Assembly (NCBI RefSeq): GCF_001412215.1
Contig: NZ_LLWP01000001.1
Span: 186,001-250,000, forward strand
Source of the DNA: Pedobacter sp. Hv1
GTDB lineage: Bacteria; Bacteroidota; Bacteroidia; Sphingobacteriales; Sphingobacteriaceae
Direction: 5' to 3'
Length of the DNA: 64,000 nt
This document shows positions 17,370 through 26,670 of this stretch, piece after piece; positions within the stretch are counted from its first letter, which is position 1, and each line of letters begins with the position of its first letter. The notes under the pieces are model-generated. The model was not told the DNA's origin, searched no databases, and worked only from the letters and a program-made list of their open reading frames with translations. Both the position numbers and the translations under genes were made by a program.

Positions 17370-18245
17370 ATGAGGACATTTAAATTCCTAAAAAACAAGT
17401 ATGGCGTAGAGCTCTTGATAGATATAGGTACTTATAAAGACATCACCAATTATTTTTTTGAAAGTGAACTTCACGATACAGATTTTTACGAGCTTATATT
17501 CTTCGCCAAAGGGAACGGCTATTTAGAACTTGATCAGCAAAGAATTGAAATTAGTGACAACACCATCATCTTTATTTCTCCATTTCAGAAAAGAAAATGG
17601 TTTTTAAACAAAGAAGACGTCGATTCCTATTTCTTATTTTTCCAAGACAGCTTTCTATCCAATTTTTTTTCTGATAAGTTGTTCTCGTTCCGGTTACAAT
17701 TTTTCTACAATAAAACTAAACCGCTTTTTATAAAGGTTAATGATGGTTTATTTATACAGTTACAAAACACCATTCAAGAATTAATAAATGAAATCAAAGC
17801 ATTTAAATCTGATAGCGAACATCTGATAAGAGCTTTGCTCTATTTCATTTTAATCAAATTGAATAGAGTTTACGCCGAACAATATCTGCTATCGTCAGAA
17901 ACACAAAATAATGGTATTGCATTTATGTTTAAGGAGCTGCTACAACATGAAGTTACCAAAATAAGGAATATTGATTATTATGCACAAAGGTTAGGCATTA
18001 GCAGAATAACTTTAAATAAATGCATCAAAAAACAGTTTGGCATTACTGTTTCAGAAATGGTAAATGAATTTATTCTCTTTGAAATTAAATCGCAGCTATT
18101 GTATACCAAGCTCAACATCAATGAAATTTCGTACCAATTACAATTCTCTGAAGCCAATCATTTAACGCGTTTTTTCAAAACCCAAACTGGGGTCTCGCCC
18201 AAAGAATTCAGAAACGCTTATCAAAATGGTAGTTCTGTTATCTAA
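17370..18245 (+). CDS. AraC-family transcription regulator
   Basis: This 291-residue regulator has an N-terminal cupin-like half (FYELIFFAKGNGYLELD at about 40-56, then SDNTIIFISPFQKRKW) and a C-terminal AraC helix-turn-helix pair (YYAQRLGISRITLNKCIKK and ISYQLQFSEANHLTRFFKTQ, about 190-285). The ATG follows AGGGGTAAAA-like purine-rich sequence. It is immediately followed, 114 nt after its stop, by a secreted phosphodiesterase gene read in the same direction, so it may control that gene. Its ligand is unknown. It is AT-rich and Phe-rich compared with its neighbours. Confidence 0.88.
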   Translation: MRTFKFLKNKYGVELLIDIGTYKDITNYFFESELHDTDFYELIFFAKGNGYLELDQQRIEISDNTIIFISPFQKRKWFLNKEDVDSYFLFFQDSFLSNFFSDKLFSFRLQFFYNKTKPLFIKVNDGLFIQLQNTIQELINEIKAFKSDSEHLIRALLYFILIKLNRVYAEQYLLSSETQNNGIAFMFKELLQHEVTKIRNIDYYAQRLGISRITLNKCIKKQFGITVSEMVNEFILFEIKSQLLYTKLNINEISYQLQFSEANHLTRFFKTQTGVSPKEFRNAYQNGSSVI

Positions 18246-18359
18246 TTGGTAATTGTCTTCATTTCGTGTATGATACTTTTGTACATGAGCATAATTTTAT
18301 CAAAAACAAGCAGAAACCTATCGTCAAGCTTCCTCCAAAACACTTTCCTTTTAGCAGGC

Positions 18360-20264
18360 ATGAATAGGCCTCTTTATTTGAGCTATGGCCTTTTTTTACT
18401 GGTCACTTTTTCATTAAACACCAAATTATTTGCACAGCCAGTGCAAAAAAAAGTTGTGATGATTTCTATTGACGGCACACCAGATTATTTGATAGACAAG
18501 TTTTTACGAAATGGTGTGCTACCCGCAAATGGTGCTTTTGCAAAAATGAAAAAATATGGTGCTTACGCAGAAACCATGTTACCTATAAATGTTGGGTCAA
18601 CTGGACCATCACATACTTCGATATTTACAGGAGCCACGCCAGCGCAAACCGGAATAGTGGGCAATAGCTTTCGTAATGCGAATCAAAGTAAAAATAGTCC
18701 TGCACTGTCGGCTTTTCGACAACCCGTAGCTGCCGAAACAATTTTTCAGGCGGCGATGAGGCAAGGAAAAAAAGTGATGGCCTTAGGTGGCGTGGGTCTT
18801 GATGACAGTGATATCAAAAGGAAAACCGACTATTTGTACATGTACCCAAACATTTCAGGACCATCTTTGGTGTTGGATTTGAATAGCACAGATACTGTTC
18901 TTAAAGGCCAGAACAATAAAGTATTCAGAAAACTAAAAACAGACCTCAAAAGCCCTTCAAAACCTATATTTGAAGTTGCTGGTGGCTTAAAAATTCCATT
19001 ACATATTTATTTAACAGACTCCATAAATTCTGGAACAAATACCTTAAGCCCCCTACCCCAAATTATTGTTGATACAGATGCTGATCTCAATAATGGTTAT
19101 GCTGCTGCTGTAGTTCCAGATCAATGGACGGTAATAGCTTTGGTTAAAAATGGAAAACAATACAACGTTTCGTTTAAGATATTAAAAAAGGATGTAGCAG
19201 CAGGTAAATACCGTCTGTTTATGTCGGCGCCAGCAGAAATATTTGGTTATCCATCTAGTTTTCTGCAAAAGATACAATCAGCCATTGGTTTTTGGCCTGG
19301 TGAACCCGAAAACAGGAAACAGACTACTGGTTTGATTAGTGAAGAAATTTGGTTTGAACAAATTGACAGGTTGGCAAAATATTACAGAGATTTAATCATC
19401 ACTGGGATGAAAACGGAGAATTGGGATTTATTATTTGGGTATTTTTCTACATTAGATGATGTACAGCACAGGTATACTTTAACCGACCCTCGGCAAATTG
19501 ATTATACTGCAGAAAATGGTAAGAGACCTGCCAGATATGCTGGCTATATCGAAAAATGGTTTCAGACTATTGATCGTTATTTGCTAGAGATTATGGATGC
19601 TGCCCCACCCGAAACGAACTTTGTCATTTTCTCAGACCATGGCATGATCCCCATCCATACCAATTTGTTGATCAATAATTATTTGGAGAAACAGGGATTT
19701 AATGTCTCAAAGTCAGAATTGGAAGGCATTTCTAGCGGCACCTCTGCCCATATTTACATTAATAAAGAAAAAATTGGAGTCCAAAGCCTCCCTTCGTACA
19801 TCAAGCGCCTGAGCCAAAGCCTTCAATTGCTCAAAGATTCTGTTACCGGCGAACCAATTTTTGAAATAGTGGCCAATCAGCAAGAGCAAAAACGCCTTGG
19901 CTTGTATCATAAAGATTATTCTGGAGATTTGTTTGTAAGCTGTAAGGTTGGCTATGCCATTTCTGACAGGTATCTGCCTGATGTGAATTATTTAGTGCAA
20001 AACTCATTTGATCCGGCAATGTTTGCACATCAAAACCAGGCTACCAAAAACTTCCTCTTAAATGGAACCATGAATGAAACAGGCAGAGCGGTTCATGGAA
20101 GTTTATCGAGCATTCGCGAAGGCCAATCTATCTTTTATGCCATAGGGCCCAATGTACCCACAAGAAAACTGAAAAGTGTCTTGTCTATCCAAATAGCATC
20201 AACCGTTTCTAAATTATTAGGCATAGCACCACCTAAAGATACCAAAGAGAAAAGTGCATTTTAA
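18360..20264 (+). CDS. Secreted type I phosphodiesterase / nucleotide pyrophosphatase family protein
   Basis: The frame is open from a TTG at 18246, but the ATG at 18360 gives a clean signal peptide (MNRPLYLSYG... to LFAQ) and 634 residues. The alkaline-phosphatase-superfamily metal sites are present: Asp in MISIDGTPD, the Thr nucleophile in GSTGPSHTSIFTG, D..xxH in STLDDVQHRY, FSDHGM, and a late His in RAVHGSL. Family members hydrolyse phosphodiesters or pyrophosphates in the periplasm. The next gene starts 2 nt after its stop, so the two are co-translated. Substrate is not evident. Confidence 0.88.
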   Translation: MNRPLYLSYGLFLLVTFSLNTKLFAQPVQKKVVMISIDGTPDYLIDKFLRNGVLPANGAFAKMKKYGAYAETMLPINVGSTGPSHTSIFTGATPAQTGIVGNSFRNANQSKNSPALSAFRQPVAAETIFQAAMRQGKKVMALGGVGLDDSDIKRKTDYLYMYPNISGPSLVLDLNSTDTVLKGQNNKVFRKLKTDLKSPSKPIFEVAGGLKIPLHIYLTDSINSGTNTLSPLPQIIVDTDADLNNGYAAAVVPDQWTVIALVKNGKQYNVSFKILKKDVAAGKYRLFMSAPAEIFGYPSSFLQKIQSAIGFWPGEPENRKQTTGLISEEIWFEQIDRLAKYYRDLIITGMKTENWDLLFGYFSTLDDVQHRYTLTDPRQIDYTAENGKRPARYAGYIEKWFQTIDRYLLEIMDAAPPETNFVIFSDHGMIPIHTNLLINNYLEKQGFNVSKSELEGISSGTSAHIYINKEKIGVQSLPSYIKRLSQSLQLLKDSVTGEPIFEIVANQQEQKRLGLYHKDYSGDLFVSCKVGYAISDRYLPDVNYLVQNSFDPAMFAHQNQATKNFLLNGTMNETGRAVHGSLSSIREGQSIFYAIGPNVPTRKLKSVLSIQIASTVSKLLGIAPPKDTKEKSAF

Positions 20265-20266
20265 TT

Positions 20267-20929
20267 ATGAAAAGAAAATCAAAATTTCTTTATTGCATCA
20301 TTTTAGTGTTGTTGCCCTGTTTTTTATTTGGGCAAAAACAACAAACGCTCAAACTTTCCAACCTTTATCAACAGGGAAAGTTAAAGGCTACGAATAAAAA
20401 CATCAGCATCGTTACTAATGATGGCGAAGCCTATCTAAAAATTTCTGAGGATAAAAAGGAAGGTATTGTATGGCTACCTGTAAAAGACTTTAAAAATGGC
20501 ACTATTGAAGTTGAAATGAGAGGAAAAGATGTTTTTCAACGAAGTTTTATCGGGCTTGCATTTCACGGTATAGACGATACTACCTATGATGCCGTTTACT
20601 GTCGCCCGTTTAATTTTTTTGCTAAAGACTCTGTACGGAGGGTTCATGCGGTGCAATATATTTCACATCCCGATTTTACTTGGGAAAAATTAAGGAACGA
20701 AAGAAATGCAGTTTTTGAGAAATCAATCATCAACCCACCCAATCCTAACCACTGGTTTACTATGAAATTAGTAATTGACAACACCACTGTTAAAGTCTAC
20801 ATTAACAATGCTGTAATACCGTCGTTAACGGTAGAAAAATTGAACAAGCGAAAGGTTGGTAAAATAGGATTATTTACCGCCGACAGTAGTGGTGGAAATT
20901 TTAAAACCCTACAAATTACCTATCATTAA
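20267..20929 (+). CDS. Secreted laminin-G/DUF1080-like beta-sandwich protein
   Basis: The 220-residue protein has a signal peptide (to about residue 23, LFGQ). The rest is strand-rich, with a pattern of concanavalin/LamG-type folds: GTIEVEMRGKDVFQRSFIGLAFHG at the centre (split by a turn), VRRVHAVQYIS, W-F-T-MKLVIDNTTVKVYIN and a closing GKIGLFTADSSGGNF. DUF1080-type domains in secreted Bacteroidota proteins bind or cleave sugars. No catalytic set is recognised here. It is directly downstream of the phosphodiesterase (2-nt gap), so the two probably act together outside the cytoplasm. A palindromic repeat lies after its stop. Confidence 0.65.
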   Translation: MKRKSKFLYCIILVLLPCFLFGQKQQTLKLSNLYQQGKLKATNKNISIVTNDGEAYLKISEDKKEGIVWLPVKDFKNGTIEVEMRGKDVFQRSFIGLAFHGIDDTTYDAVYCRPFNFFAKDSVRRVHAVQYISHPDFTWEKLRNERNAVFEKSIINPPNPNHWFTMKLVIDNTTVKVYINNAVIPSLTVEKLNKRKVGKIGLFTADSSGGNFKTLQITYH

Positions 20930-20971
20930 AAAGCGTGACAATTTCACGGCTGTACTTTGTACAATGACCCT

Positions 20972-20995
20972 ATGGTTCGTGTAGGCATGAACCAT
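20972..20995. repeat. ATGGTTCGTG-family palindrome, copy 1
   Basis: ATGGTTCGTG and CATGAACCAT form an imperfect inverted repeat around TAGG, between two convergent gene ends (20929 and 21005). The same half-site recurs as a perfect palindrome at 47411-47434, so this is a dispersed intergenic element and not a simple terminator; no T-run follows on either strand. Confidence 0.6.
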
Positions 20996-21004
20996 GGGGC
21001 AGTA

Positions 21005-21664
21005 TTATTGTCCAGTTTTTTTTAGCGGAGCAGGTGCAGATACTGGTGGCAGACCATTATGTTTATAGGCATGTATTAGTGTAGTGATATCTTTAAAATC
21101 CACCTCTTTATTTTTAACCATGGTTATTGCCTCTACATTATCAGACATGATGATTGGCATCATCTGCTCAAAGTTACGATCATCAAGCTGGGTAAGGTGT
21201 TCATCATCGGGGCCAAAATAGTAATCGAACTGCAATACCTTATAAGCTGGAGTTATCCTCCCATCCGACCATCTTACGGCTTTACTCATCACAAAAACAA
21301 TGCTTCTATAAAGCTTTATAGCATTTCGGCAAACAATTACTTCTATTATAGGTTTACGGCTAAACAATAGGTTTTTAGATACAATGAAACTATCAAGATC
21401 ATCAAACTTGTCTCGCTCAACTACAAAACGAGACACCTCAATGGCAGGAATTTTAATTTCGTTTGATTGTGCCCTTGCCTTAAAATAAATAGCACTTTCT
21501 GGAACCTCTGTATCTTGGTCAGGGGCTTTCCATGTCAGCAATCCAGCATGTTTAATTCCTTTCGTATCATAATAAGCACCTGCAGCCCAATTTGTAATCG
21601 AGAACTGAGCAACGGCAATCTTAGTGCAGCCAAGAAGAATAATAAAAATGGATAGGCAACGCAT
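21005..21664 (-). CDS. Secreted hypothetical protein
   Basis: Starting at the ATG at 21664 (219 residues), the product begins with MRCLSIFIILLGCTKIAVAQ, a good signal peptide. An in-frame ATG nine codons upstream only adds polar residues. The mature part opens with WAAGAYYDTKGIKHAGLLTW, then contains EIKIPAIEVSRFVVERDKFD, resembling small Bacteroidota exported proteins whose conserved core describes a 'keto-like' beta repeat of unknown role. No enzyme motif is visible. It is convergent with the LamG-like gene and has 336 nt of noncoding DNA upstream. Confidence 0.65.
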   Translation of the reverse strand: MRCLSIFIILLGCTKIAVAQFSITNWAAGAYYDTKGIKHAGLLTWKAPDQDTEVPESAIYFKARAQSNEIKIPAIEVSRFVVERDKFDDLDSFIVSKNLLFSRKPIIEVIVCRNAIKLYRSIVFVMSKAVRWSDGRITPAYKVLQFDYYFGPDDEHLTQLDDRNFEQMMPIIMSDNVEAITMVKNKEVDFKDITTLIHAYKHNGLPPVSAPAPLKKTGQ

Positions 21665-22000
21665 GTTAATTTTAAATTGAAAATAATTCATGTAAACACT
21701 TCATTACCTACCAATATAAATAGCTAAATCGGCGACTAAATTTACTGCTAAAATACAATAAACCGATTTGGTGTTTCAGCTTTTTAATGTTAAAATTTTA
21801 TGAAATATTTCTAACTCAATGAAAGTTGATTGAGTTTGTTCATTCTTTAATTCCTACGGTTTATAGATTATTTAAGGTAACTAAAGCTTCATCAATAATC
21901 GTTTTTATATTAATATCTCTTTAATATATTTGAGTGTTAGTGGCGCATCTGCACCTTAGCCAATACATGTTACTTATTTGTTTAAACCATTTTAATTACC
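21665..22000. other. Noncoding spacer with a possible promoter
   Basis: This AT-rich divergent spacer separates the secreted hypothetical from the ankyrin-repeat gene. A perfect -7 match TATATTTG lies at 21925-21932 on the plus strand, 68 nt before the ankyrin start, but the expected -33 TTTG is replaced by a T-run (GTTTTT at 21901). Nothing else, such as an ORF or strong hairpin, was seen. Confidence 0.4.
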
Positions 22001-22684
22001 ATGCTTAAAAAAGACATTAAAGCATTTTTTAAAGCGATACGTGCCGGAGATTTTAAAACTATTGAGCAAAGCATAGCACTAGATCATGCTTATTTAGCTG
22101 TTACCAATTTTGCTCCTCCAAAAATGGACGATGGGCAATCGGCATTGCAAGTGGCCTTTAGAGCTGGCCAGTTCGAGATATGCGAATTTCTAATTAAAAA
22201 GGGAGCTGATGTTAATTTTAAAGAAAGCTCAGTAATTAACGAATGGACGGCACCAATGCTTCATGATTGTATAAGAGCCGTTGTTTTTAATTGCTTAACC
22301 ATACAGGCAGATCAAAACAAATTTGAGCAGGCATTTGAACTGTTGATACTTCTGTTAAAAAATGGGGCTAACCCAAATGCTACAGACAGTTATGGCAATA
22401 ATTGTTTAAACAGATGGTGTCTTGATGCTAGGCAAATGATCCATCATCCAAATTTTAATGAAAATGAAGCCATCATTAACCAATTGAGAAGAGTTTCAAT
22501 GGCTTTGATTAATGCTGGTGCTTATACTATTCAAAGTGCTGAAAACAGAACCAATGTAATTGAACAAATTAAAAGTTACAGCATGGAGAAATATAATCTT
22601 TTACAAAGCCCGCCAGCTGCTAACAGTGGTTTAACAAAATTAACAGGAGGTTTGCTAAACCTATTCAAATCGTCTAAAAAATGA
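22001..22684 (+). CDS. Ankyrin-repeat protein
   Basis: The 227-residue protein has ankyrin-like units: GDFKTIEQSIALDHAYL, then DGQSALQVAFRAGQFEICEFLIKKGADVNFKE (about 43-75), FELLILLLKNGANPNATDSYGNNCL (about 110-135), and MALINAGAY. There is no signal peptide, so a cytoplasmic protein-binding role is likely. The C-terminal tail (SGLTKLTGGLLNLFKSSKK) is basic and amphipathic, perhaps membrane-touching. It stands alone between divergent and convergent neighbours. Its partner is unknown. Confidence 0.75.
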   Translation: MLKKDIKAFFKAIRAGDFKTIEQSIALDHAYLAVTNFAPPKMDDGQSALQVAFRAGQFEICEFLIKKGADVNFKESSVINEWTAPMLHDCIRAVVFNCLTIQADQNKFEQAFELLILLLKNGANPNATDSYGNNCLNRWCLDARQMIHHPNFNENEAIINQLRRVSMALINAGAYTIQSAENRTNVIEQIKSYSMEKYNLLQSPPAANSGLTKLTGGLLNLFKSSKK

Positions 22685-22730
22685 TTTGAATTGACAACCA
22701 ACATTTTAATTATGAAAAGACCCCACCCGA

Positions 22731-23060
22731 TCACCCTTTCTTCTTCTTCTTCACTTTAGCCTCTGGCAGCTCTTTTACAGTGACCCTTACCAACTCACTT
22801 AACCATTGCCTATCTTCAATTTTGTCTTCAATTAAAAAACTTGGTTTGGCACTTGGGTATGGTGGGGCTTCAACAACATTGCCAATAAATGCTCGGCCTG
22901 CTGTGGTGGGTTTAATAAATAGTTGATTATCGCAAACTAGGCCAAATATTTTTCCCTCTGCATAAATGCCATATTCGCCAAACATTTTCTTAGCAGTTAT
23001 TTCTCCTGCATTTTCAATCTGTTCTAAAACAAAATCTACAAATTTTTGGTCGGAGGCCAT
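22731..23060 (-). CDS. TfoX N-terminal domain protein
   Basis: The 109 residues match the TfoX N-terminal fold: FVDFVLEQIENAGEITAKKMFGEYGIYAEGKIFGLVCDNQLFIKPT-type sequence between residues 7 and 52 (GEYGIY, then LFIKPT). The C-terminal end is a lysine run (KKKKKG). In gamma-proteobacteria TfoX (Sxy) activates competence genes. In Bacteroidota such short single-domain forms are common and uncharacterised, so a competence role should not be assumed. It is followed 44 nt upstream (minus strand order) by the DUF4180 gene and may share its transcript. Confidence 0.85.
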   Translation of the reverse strand: MASDQKFVDFVLEQIENAGEITAKKMFGEYGIYAEGKIFGLVCDNQLFIKPTTAGRAFIGNVVEAPPYPSAKPSFLIEDKIEDRQWLSELVRVTVKELPEAKVKKKKKG

Positions 23061-23104
23061 ACTATTTAGTTTAATTGGGTTATAAATTGGGCTGTTAAGG
23101 CTTT

Positions 23105-23461
23105 CTATTTTAAAGCAGCCAATGCATCATTAACAGAACTCAAAAAATTAACTTGTTTTCCGTTATTGCTTTCGTAAATAAAATCATGCAAGCTTTTGCT
23201 GGTGAATTTCGAGAAATCGCCAATGATGGCCAAACGAACCCGATAATTAGAAAATTTTTGAAGAATTTCTCCAGCCATTTTATTCTTTAAATCAAAAAAA
23301 TTAGGTGTAATGTTTTTTTCATGAACAATCATCCTATCGAAACCTTGATAGTAGATATTACCTAACAAATCTAGAGCATCTTCGGCATTTTCGATGATGA
23401 TCTTATCTGAAATTATTTCTGCAATTTCGATGTTGTTGATGTGATGGCTTTGGATCTGCAT
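23105..23461 (-). CDS. DUF4180 domain protein
   Basis: The 118-residue soluble protein matches DUF4180: an opening beta strand (IEIAEIISDKIIIENAEDALDLL), a central YYQGFDRMIVHEKNITPNFFDL and a closing RVRLAIIGDFSKF..KSLHDFIYESNNG. The family is small and cytoplasmic, with an alpha/beta STAS-like look and no proven role. It is upstream of the TfoX-like gene on the same strand (44 nt), so they form a probable two-gene unit. The ATG at 23461 is well placed; no better start exists. Confidence 0.82.
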   Translation of the reverse strand: MQIQSHHINNIEIAEIISDKIIIENAEDALDLLGNIYYQGFDRMIVHEKNITPNFFDLKNKMAGEILQKFSNYRVRLAIIGDFSKFTSKSLHDFIYESNNGKQVNFLSSVNDALAALK

Positions 23462-23576
23462 GGTTTACAATTTTGAATAATTGCTAAGGTACAAATTGCA
23501 TTAAACCTGTGATCATTTTATTACTTAAAAGCAACTATTTTCAGGTTTCGATCGTCTTGTGATAAACCAATTGCGC

Positions 23577-24965
23577 ATGACTAAAATATTAACCTGTATA
23601 CTTCTTTTGTTGAGTTTTTATTTGCCCACACTTGCGCAAGAAAAGAATGATTGCAATTGCGCTACCACACTGAAAGAGGTAATTACAGATGTAGCAACCA
23701 ATTACCCCGGTTATCAACTGAAGGTAAAGGGTAAAAACTTGGCCAGCTATACAGCCCTTAAGCAAGCTACCTTAACCAAAGCATTGGCTACAACAGATCG
23801 GGTAAAATGTTTTTATATCATAGAAAGCTATTTAGATTTTTTTAAGGATAACCACCTTATTTTTACCGACTGGAAATCGCAACCGCAACAAATCCCCAAT
23901 TTAGGTTTACTAAAACGTAAAGAATCTCTTCCTAACCAAGATCAATTGATAGGTACTTGGCGTAGAGTTAGCGATTCGCTTACGGTTCAAATCATTGCAT
24001 CAACAGTAAACAAAACCCCTATTTACAGAGCCTATATTTTTCAAACTAAAGACACCACCCTTCAAAATGGGAATATCTATTTCGATTTGTATGGCAATAC
24101 CAACGAATTCAGGATCAGAAAATATACTGGGGCATTAACAACAGATCTGCTTCATGGCCGCAGGTTAAAAAACCTGTTCATTGAACCCAATGGGGTTTGG
24201 CAAAAAGTAATTGCTAAACAGCAAAACAAACCACTGGTACTTTCTGAGTACGCCTACAATAACAAGTTTAAACACAAAGCTATTTCTTCAGACATTTATT
24301 ACATTGGCATTCCTGAGTTTAATATGGTAGCAGCAAAATTCGATTCACTCATCGTTCATCAGATTTTACCAGAACTTAAGGCCAACAAAACCAAACATTT
24401 AATTATCGACCTGAGGAATAATCAAGGTGGAAATAGCTCCTTTGGTTTTTTAACAAGGTTTACCTACAACAAACCCCTCACCTTACCTGGAGATTATGTG
24501 TATGCTAGCCCTCAAATGATTAAAAGGTACCAGCAGTCTGCCCAAGAAGGTTCAACGCTTCATCAAACGTTATTGCCTAAACTCATGGCTCAACCTGGAG
24601 GATTTGTACAAAGAGATTCACTAAGGTTAAAATTAAAAGAAAGTTATACCTATCCCGAAACGGTAAGTATCATTACCAATGAAAACTGTGCCAGTAGTAC
24701 AGAATATCTTTTAATGTTGGTTAAACCAAGCAGCAAGGTTAAAGTATACGGACGCCATACCGCCGGCACTTTAGATTATAGCGAATTATATGGCCCAGAG
24801 AAACTAACATGTAAGGGTTATGGATACCTACGCCCTACTACAAAATCTTTTTGGGTAGATGAAAATCCAATTGACAAAAAGGGAATACAGCCAGATATAG
24901 ATTTAAGTTTATATCCAGATTATGAATGGGTAGATAGGATTGTGAAAAGCCTAAAGCCAAGATGA
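23577..24965 (+). CDS. Secreted S41 family peptidase
   Basis: The ATG at 23577 gives a signal peptide (MTKILTCILLLLSFYLPTLAQ) and 462 residues; a GTG six codons upstream is less likely. The N-terminal part holds CNC, then an S41/tail-specific protease core: LIIDLRNNQGGNSSFGFLTR (about 285-305), and the serine region TNENCASSTEYLLML (about 370-384), where the nucleophile Ser and the downstream Glu are expected. These enzymes cut C-terminal tails of periplasmic proteins. No PDZ domain is obvious, and the Lys of the dyad is not certain. It stands alone and is convergent with the sigma factor. Confidence 0.8.
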   Translation: MTKILTCILLLLSFYLPTLAQEKNDCNCATTLKEVITDVATNYPGYQLKVKGKNLASYTALKQATLTKALATTDRVKCFYIIESYLDFFKDNHLIFTDWKSQPQQIPNLGLLKRKESLPNQDQLIGTWRRVSDSLTVQIIASTVNKTPIYRAYIFQTKDTTLQNGNIYFDLYGNTNEFRIRKYTGALTTDLLHGRRLKNLFIEPNGVWQKVIAKQQNKPLVLSEYAYNNKFKHKAISSDIYYIGIPEFNMVAAKFDSLIVHQILPELKANKTKHLIIDLRNNQGGNSSFGFLTRFTYNKPLTLPGDYVYASPQMIKRYQQSAQEGSTLHQTLLPKLMAQPGGFVQRDSLRLKLKESYTYPETVSIITNENCASSTEYLLMLVKPSSKVKVYGRHTAGTLDYSELYGPEKLTCKGYGYLRPTTKSFWVDENPIDKKGIQPDIDLSLYPDYEWVDRIVKSLKPR

Positions 24966-24979
24966 AATAAGCCATTGAA

Positions 24980-26209
24980 CTAATTTAACAACTGGATGGC
25001 TGCCATCTTCTTTTTGATAAACTGCTCTTCTAAGGCATTGATGGGACAAAGAAGGGCCTCTTGATAATGGCTTAAGGCTTTGATCAATTGTTGCTGGTCT
25101 TGATATATTTTTGCCCAAAAGCAATGCAATAAATGATGGTTTTTAAAAAAATTGTTGGTACTTAATCCATTAAGCAACTGCACAGCTGCTTCGTACGCTC
25201 CGCCAAGATATAAAGCCACCGCATGGTTAAGCGTAATAAATGGCGAAGGATTCAATTGCTGAAGTTTGGTATATAGATGGGCAATCTGTGGCCAATTAAT
25301 GGCATTAAATGTTAGTGCAGAGGTGTGTAAGTAAGCAATGGCCGCCTCTAGCTGATAGCTGCTGTTCTTTTTAGATTCTCGTTTCGACTCTAATAAATAA
25401 CCATTGGCTACGGCAATCATTTCTTTGTTCCAACAAGAACGGTCTTGTTCGGCCAGCTCTACCAATTCGTCTATCGCATTTAACCTAGAGCAGCTTCTGG
25501 CCAAATGGTAGAGCAAAAGTGCATACAGGGCTTTAACTTCTCTGGCTGCACTTACTCCCATTTTAATGAGGGTTTGCAATATACTCAAGGCGTCTTCGCA
25601 CAAGACTTGATCGGTTAATGTACCTTTTACAGAAAGTTTAAAGCCTTCTGTAAACATCACATACACAATTTTGAGTACCCGTTTGAGTTGTGGTTCTCTA
25701 TTAAAATCTACTTCTTGTTCAAAATCCCATTGGTGGTTTTTGCTTTCTGCACGCCAACGGTAAAGTACTTTAGAGATACTGTCTTCGTCTGTACCCAACA
25801 AGGCAGCTATGCGTTTAACCTGAAGACCATTGATATACCTTAGGGCAACAATCAATTGTATTTTTGGCGAAAACGCTGATTGCGCACATACATACAATAC
25901 TTTGAGCAATTGTAGTTCGTTGTCTGCACATTGAATGGGTATCTGGTAATCTTCTTCAAACAATTGTTTTTTGTTTGCTTTTTTTAGTGTGTTATAGGCG
26001 ATGTTACGAATGGTTTTATACAACCAAGCTTCTGGCTGGTCTGGTAAATTTTGGCTCCACTTTTCGGCGGCTATTACAAATGCTTCTTGCACAATATCTT
26101 CACATACGGCAATGTCTTTAATGCCAGTATGGTAAATTAAGGCACTTAACATTTTACCGAAATAGCTTCGGTACAGCTTGGCCAATATCAACGTAGGTTC
26201 ATCAGTCAT
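24980..26209 (-). CDS. ECF sigma factor of the ECF42 type
   Basis: Starting at the ATG at 26209 (409 residues; TTG three codons earlier is less likely), the protein has sigma region 2 (EDIVQEAFVIAAEKW, then EAWLYKTIRNIAYNTLKK) and region 4 (QLIVALRYINGLQVKRIAALLG). A long C-terminal DUF6596/TPR-like extension (about 180-409, with MFTEGFKLSVKG) follows. This layout defines the ECF42 group, which lacks a classical anti-sigma factor and whose extension is thought to regulate activity. It is last in an operon with a YCII/DGPF protein, exactly the partner reported for ECF42. Confidence 0.92.
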   Translation of the reverse strand: MTDEPTLILAKLYRSYFGKMLSALIYHTGIKDIAVCEDIVQEAFVIAAEKWSQNLPDQPEAWLYKTIRNIAYNTLKKANKKQLFEEDYQIPIQCADNELQLLKVLYVCAQSAFSPKIQLIVALRYINGLQVKRIAALLGTDEDSISKVLYRWRAESKNHQWDFEQEVDFNREPQLKRVLKIVYVMFTEGFKLSVKGTLTDQVLCEDALSILQTLIKMGVSAAREVKALYALLLYHLARSCSRLNAIDELVELAEQDRSCWNKEMIAVANGYLLESKRESKKNSSYQLEAAIAYLHTSALTFNAINWPQIAHLYTKLQQLNPSPFITLNHAVALYLGGAYEAAVQLLNGLSTNNFFKNHHLLHCFWAKIYQDQQQLIKALSHYQEALLCPINALEEQFIKKKMAAIQLLN

Positions 26210-26223
26210 TAGCCACAAATAGC

Positions 26224-26670
26224 TTACTTATCATAATATGTAGCATCCTTGATGATCTTTCCATCTTTAAATGTTAAAATGGTGCTAATTGGAATTGACC
26301 ATTGCTGGCCTTCGGTTGTTCCGGTAGATGTAAATTGAATGCTCACTTTATCATCTGCAGCAAATATTGCTGTAAGTTCATCTTTAATGTCTGGAGCACT
26401 TTTTTGCATCCACTTATAATTGTCCATGAACTCTTCGTGGTTTTTCTTTACCCAAGTCTTTCCGTAGGCAGGGTCTAGAAACAGGGCGTCTTTTGCATAA
26501 AAATCGGCCATTTTATTCCAATCGTGCTGGTTAAAGGCAGCAAACAAGGCTTTTGCACTATTTAAATTCTGTGCTGCAATTTCTGCTTGTGGGTTCTTTT
26601 TTTCGGCACAACCCAATACCAAAGTTAATGCTACTACCCAACTCAAACGATACAAAGATTTCATGATCAT
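26224..26670 (-). CDS. SnoaL/NTF2-like lipoprotein
   Basis: The 148-residue protein has an N-terminal lipoprotein signal (WVVALTLVLGCAEKK, Cys at about 21) and a single SnoaL-like/NTF2 domain (AAFNQHDWNKMADFYAKDALFLDPAYG, then a closing TILTFKDGKIIKDATYYDK). Such cone-shaped domains bind or isomerise small hydrophobic molecules; no catalytic residues can be named. The ATG immediately follows the stop of the YCII gene, and the sigma gene starts 14 nt after its stop, so the three are one operon. It may be an output or sensor of that ECF42 module. Confidence 0.8.
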   Translation of the reverse strand: MIMKSLYRLSWVVALTLVLGCAEKKNPQAEIAAQNLNSAKALFAAFNQHDWNKMADFYAKDALFLDPAYGKTWVKKNHEEFMDNYKWMQKSAPDIKDELTAIFAADDKVSIQFTSTGTTEGQQWSIPISTILTFKDGKIIKDATYYDK

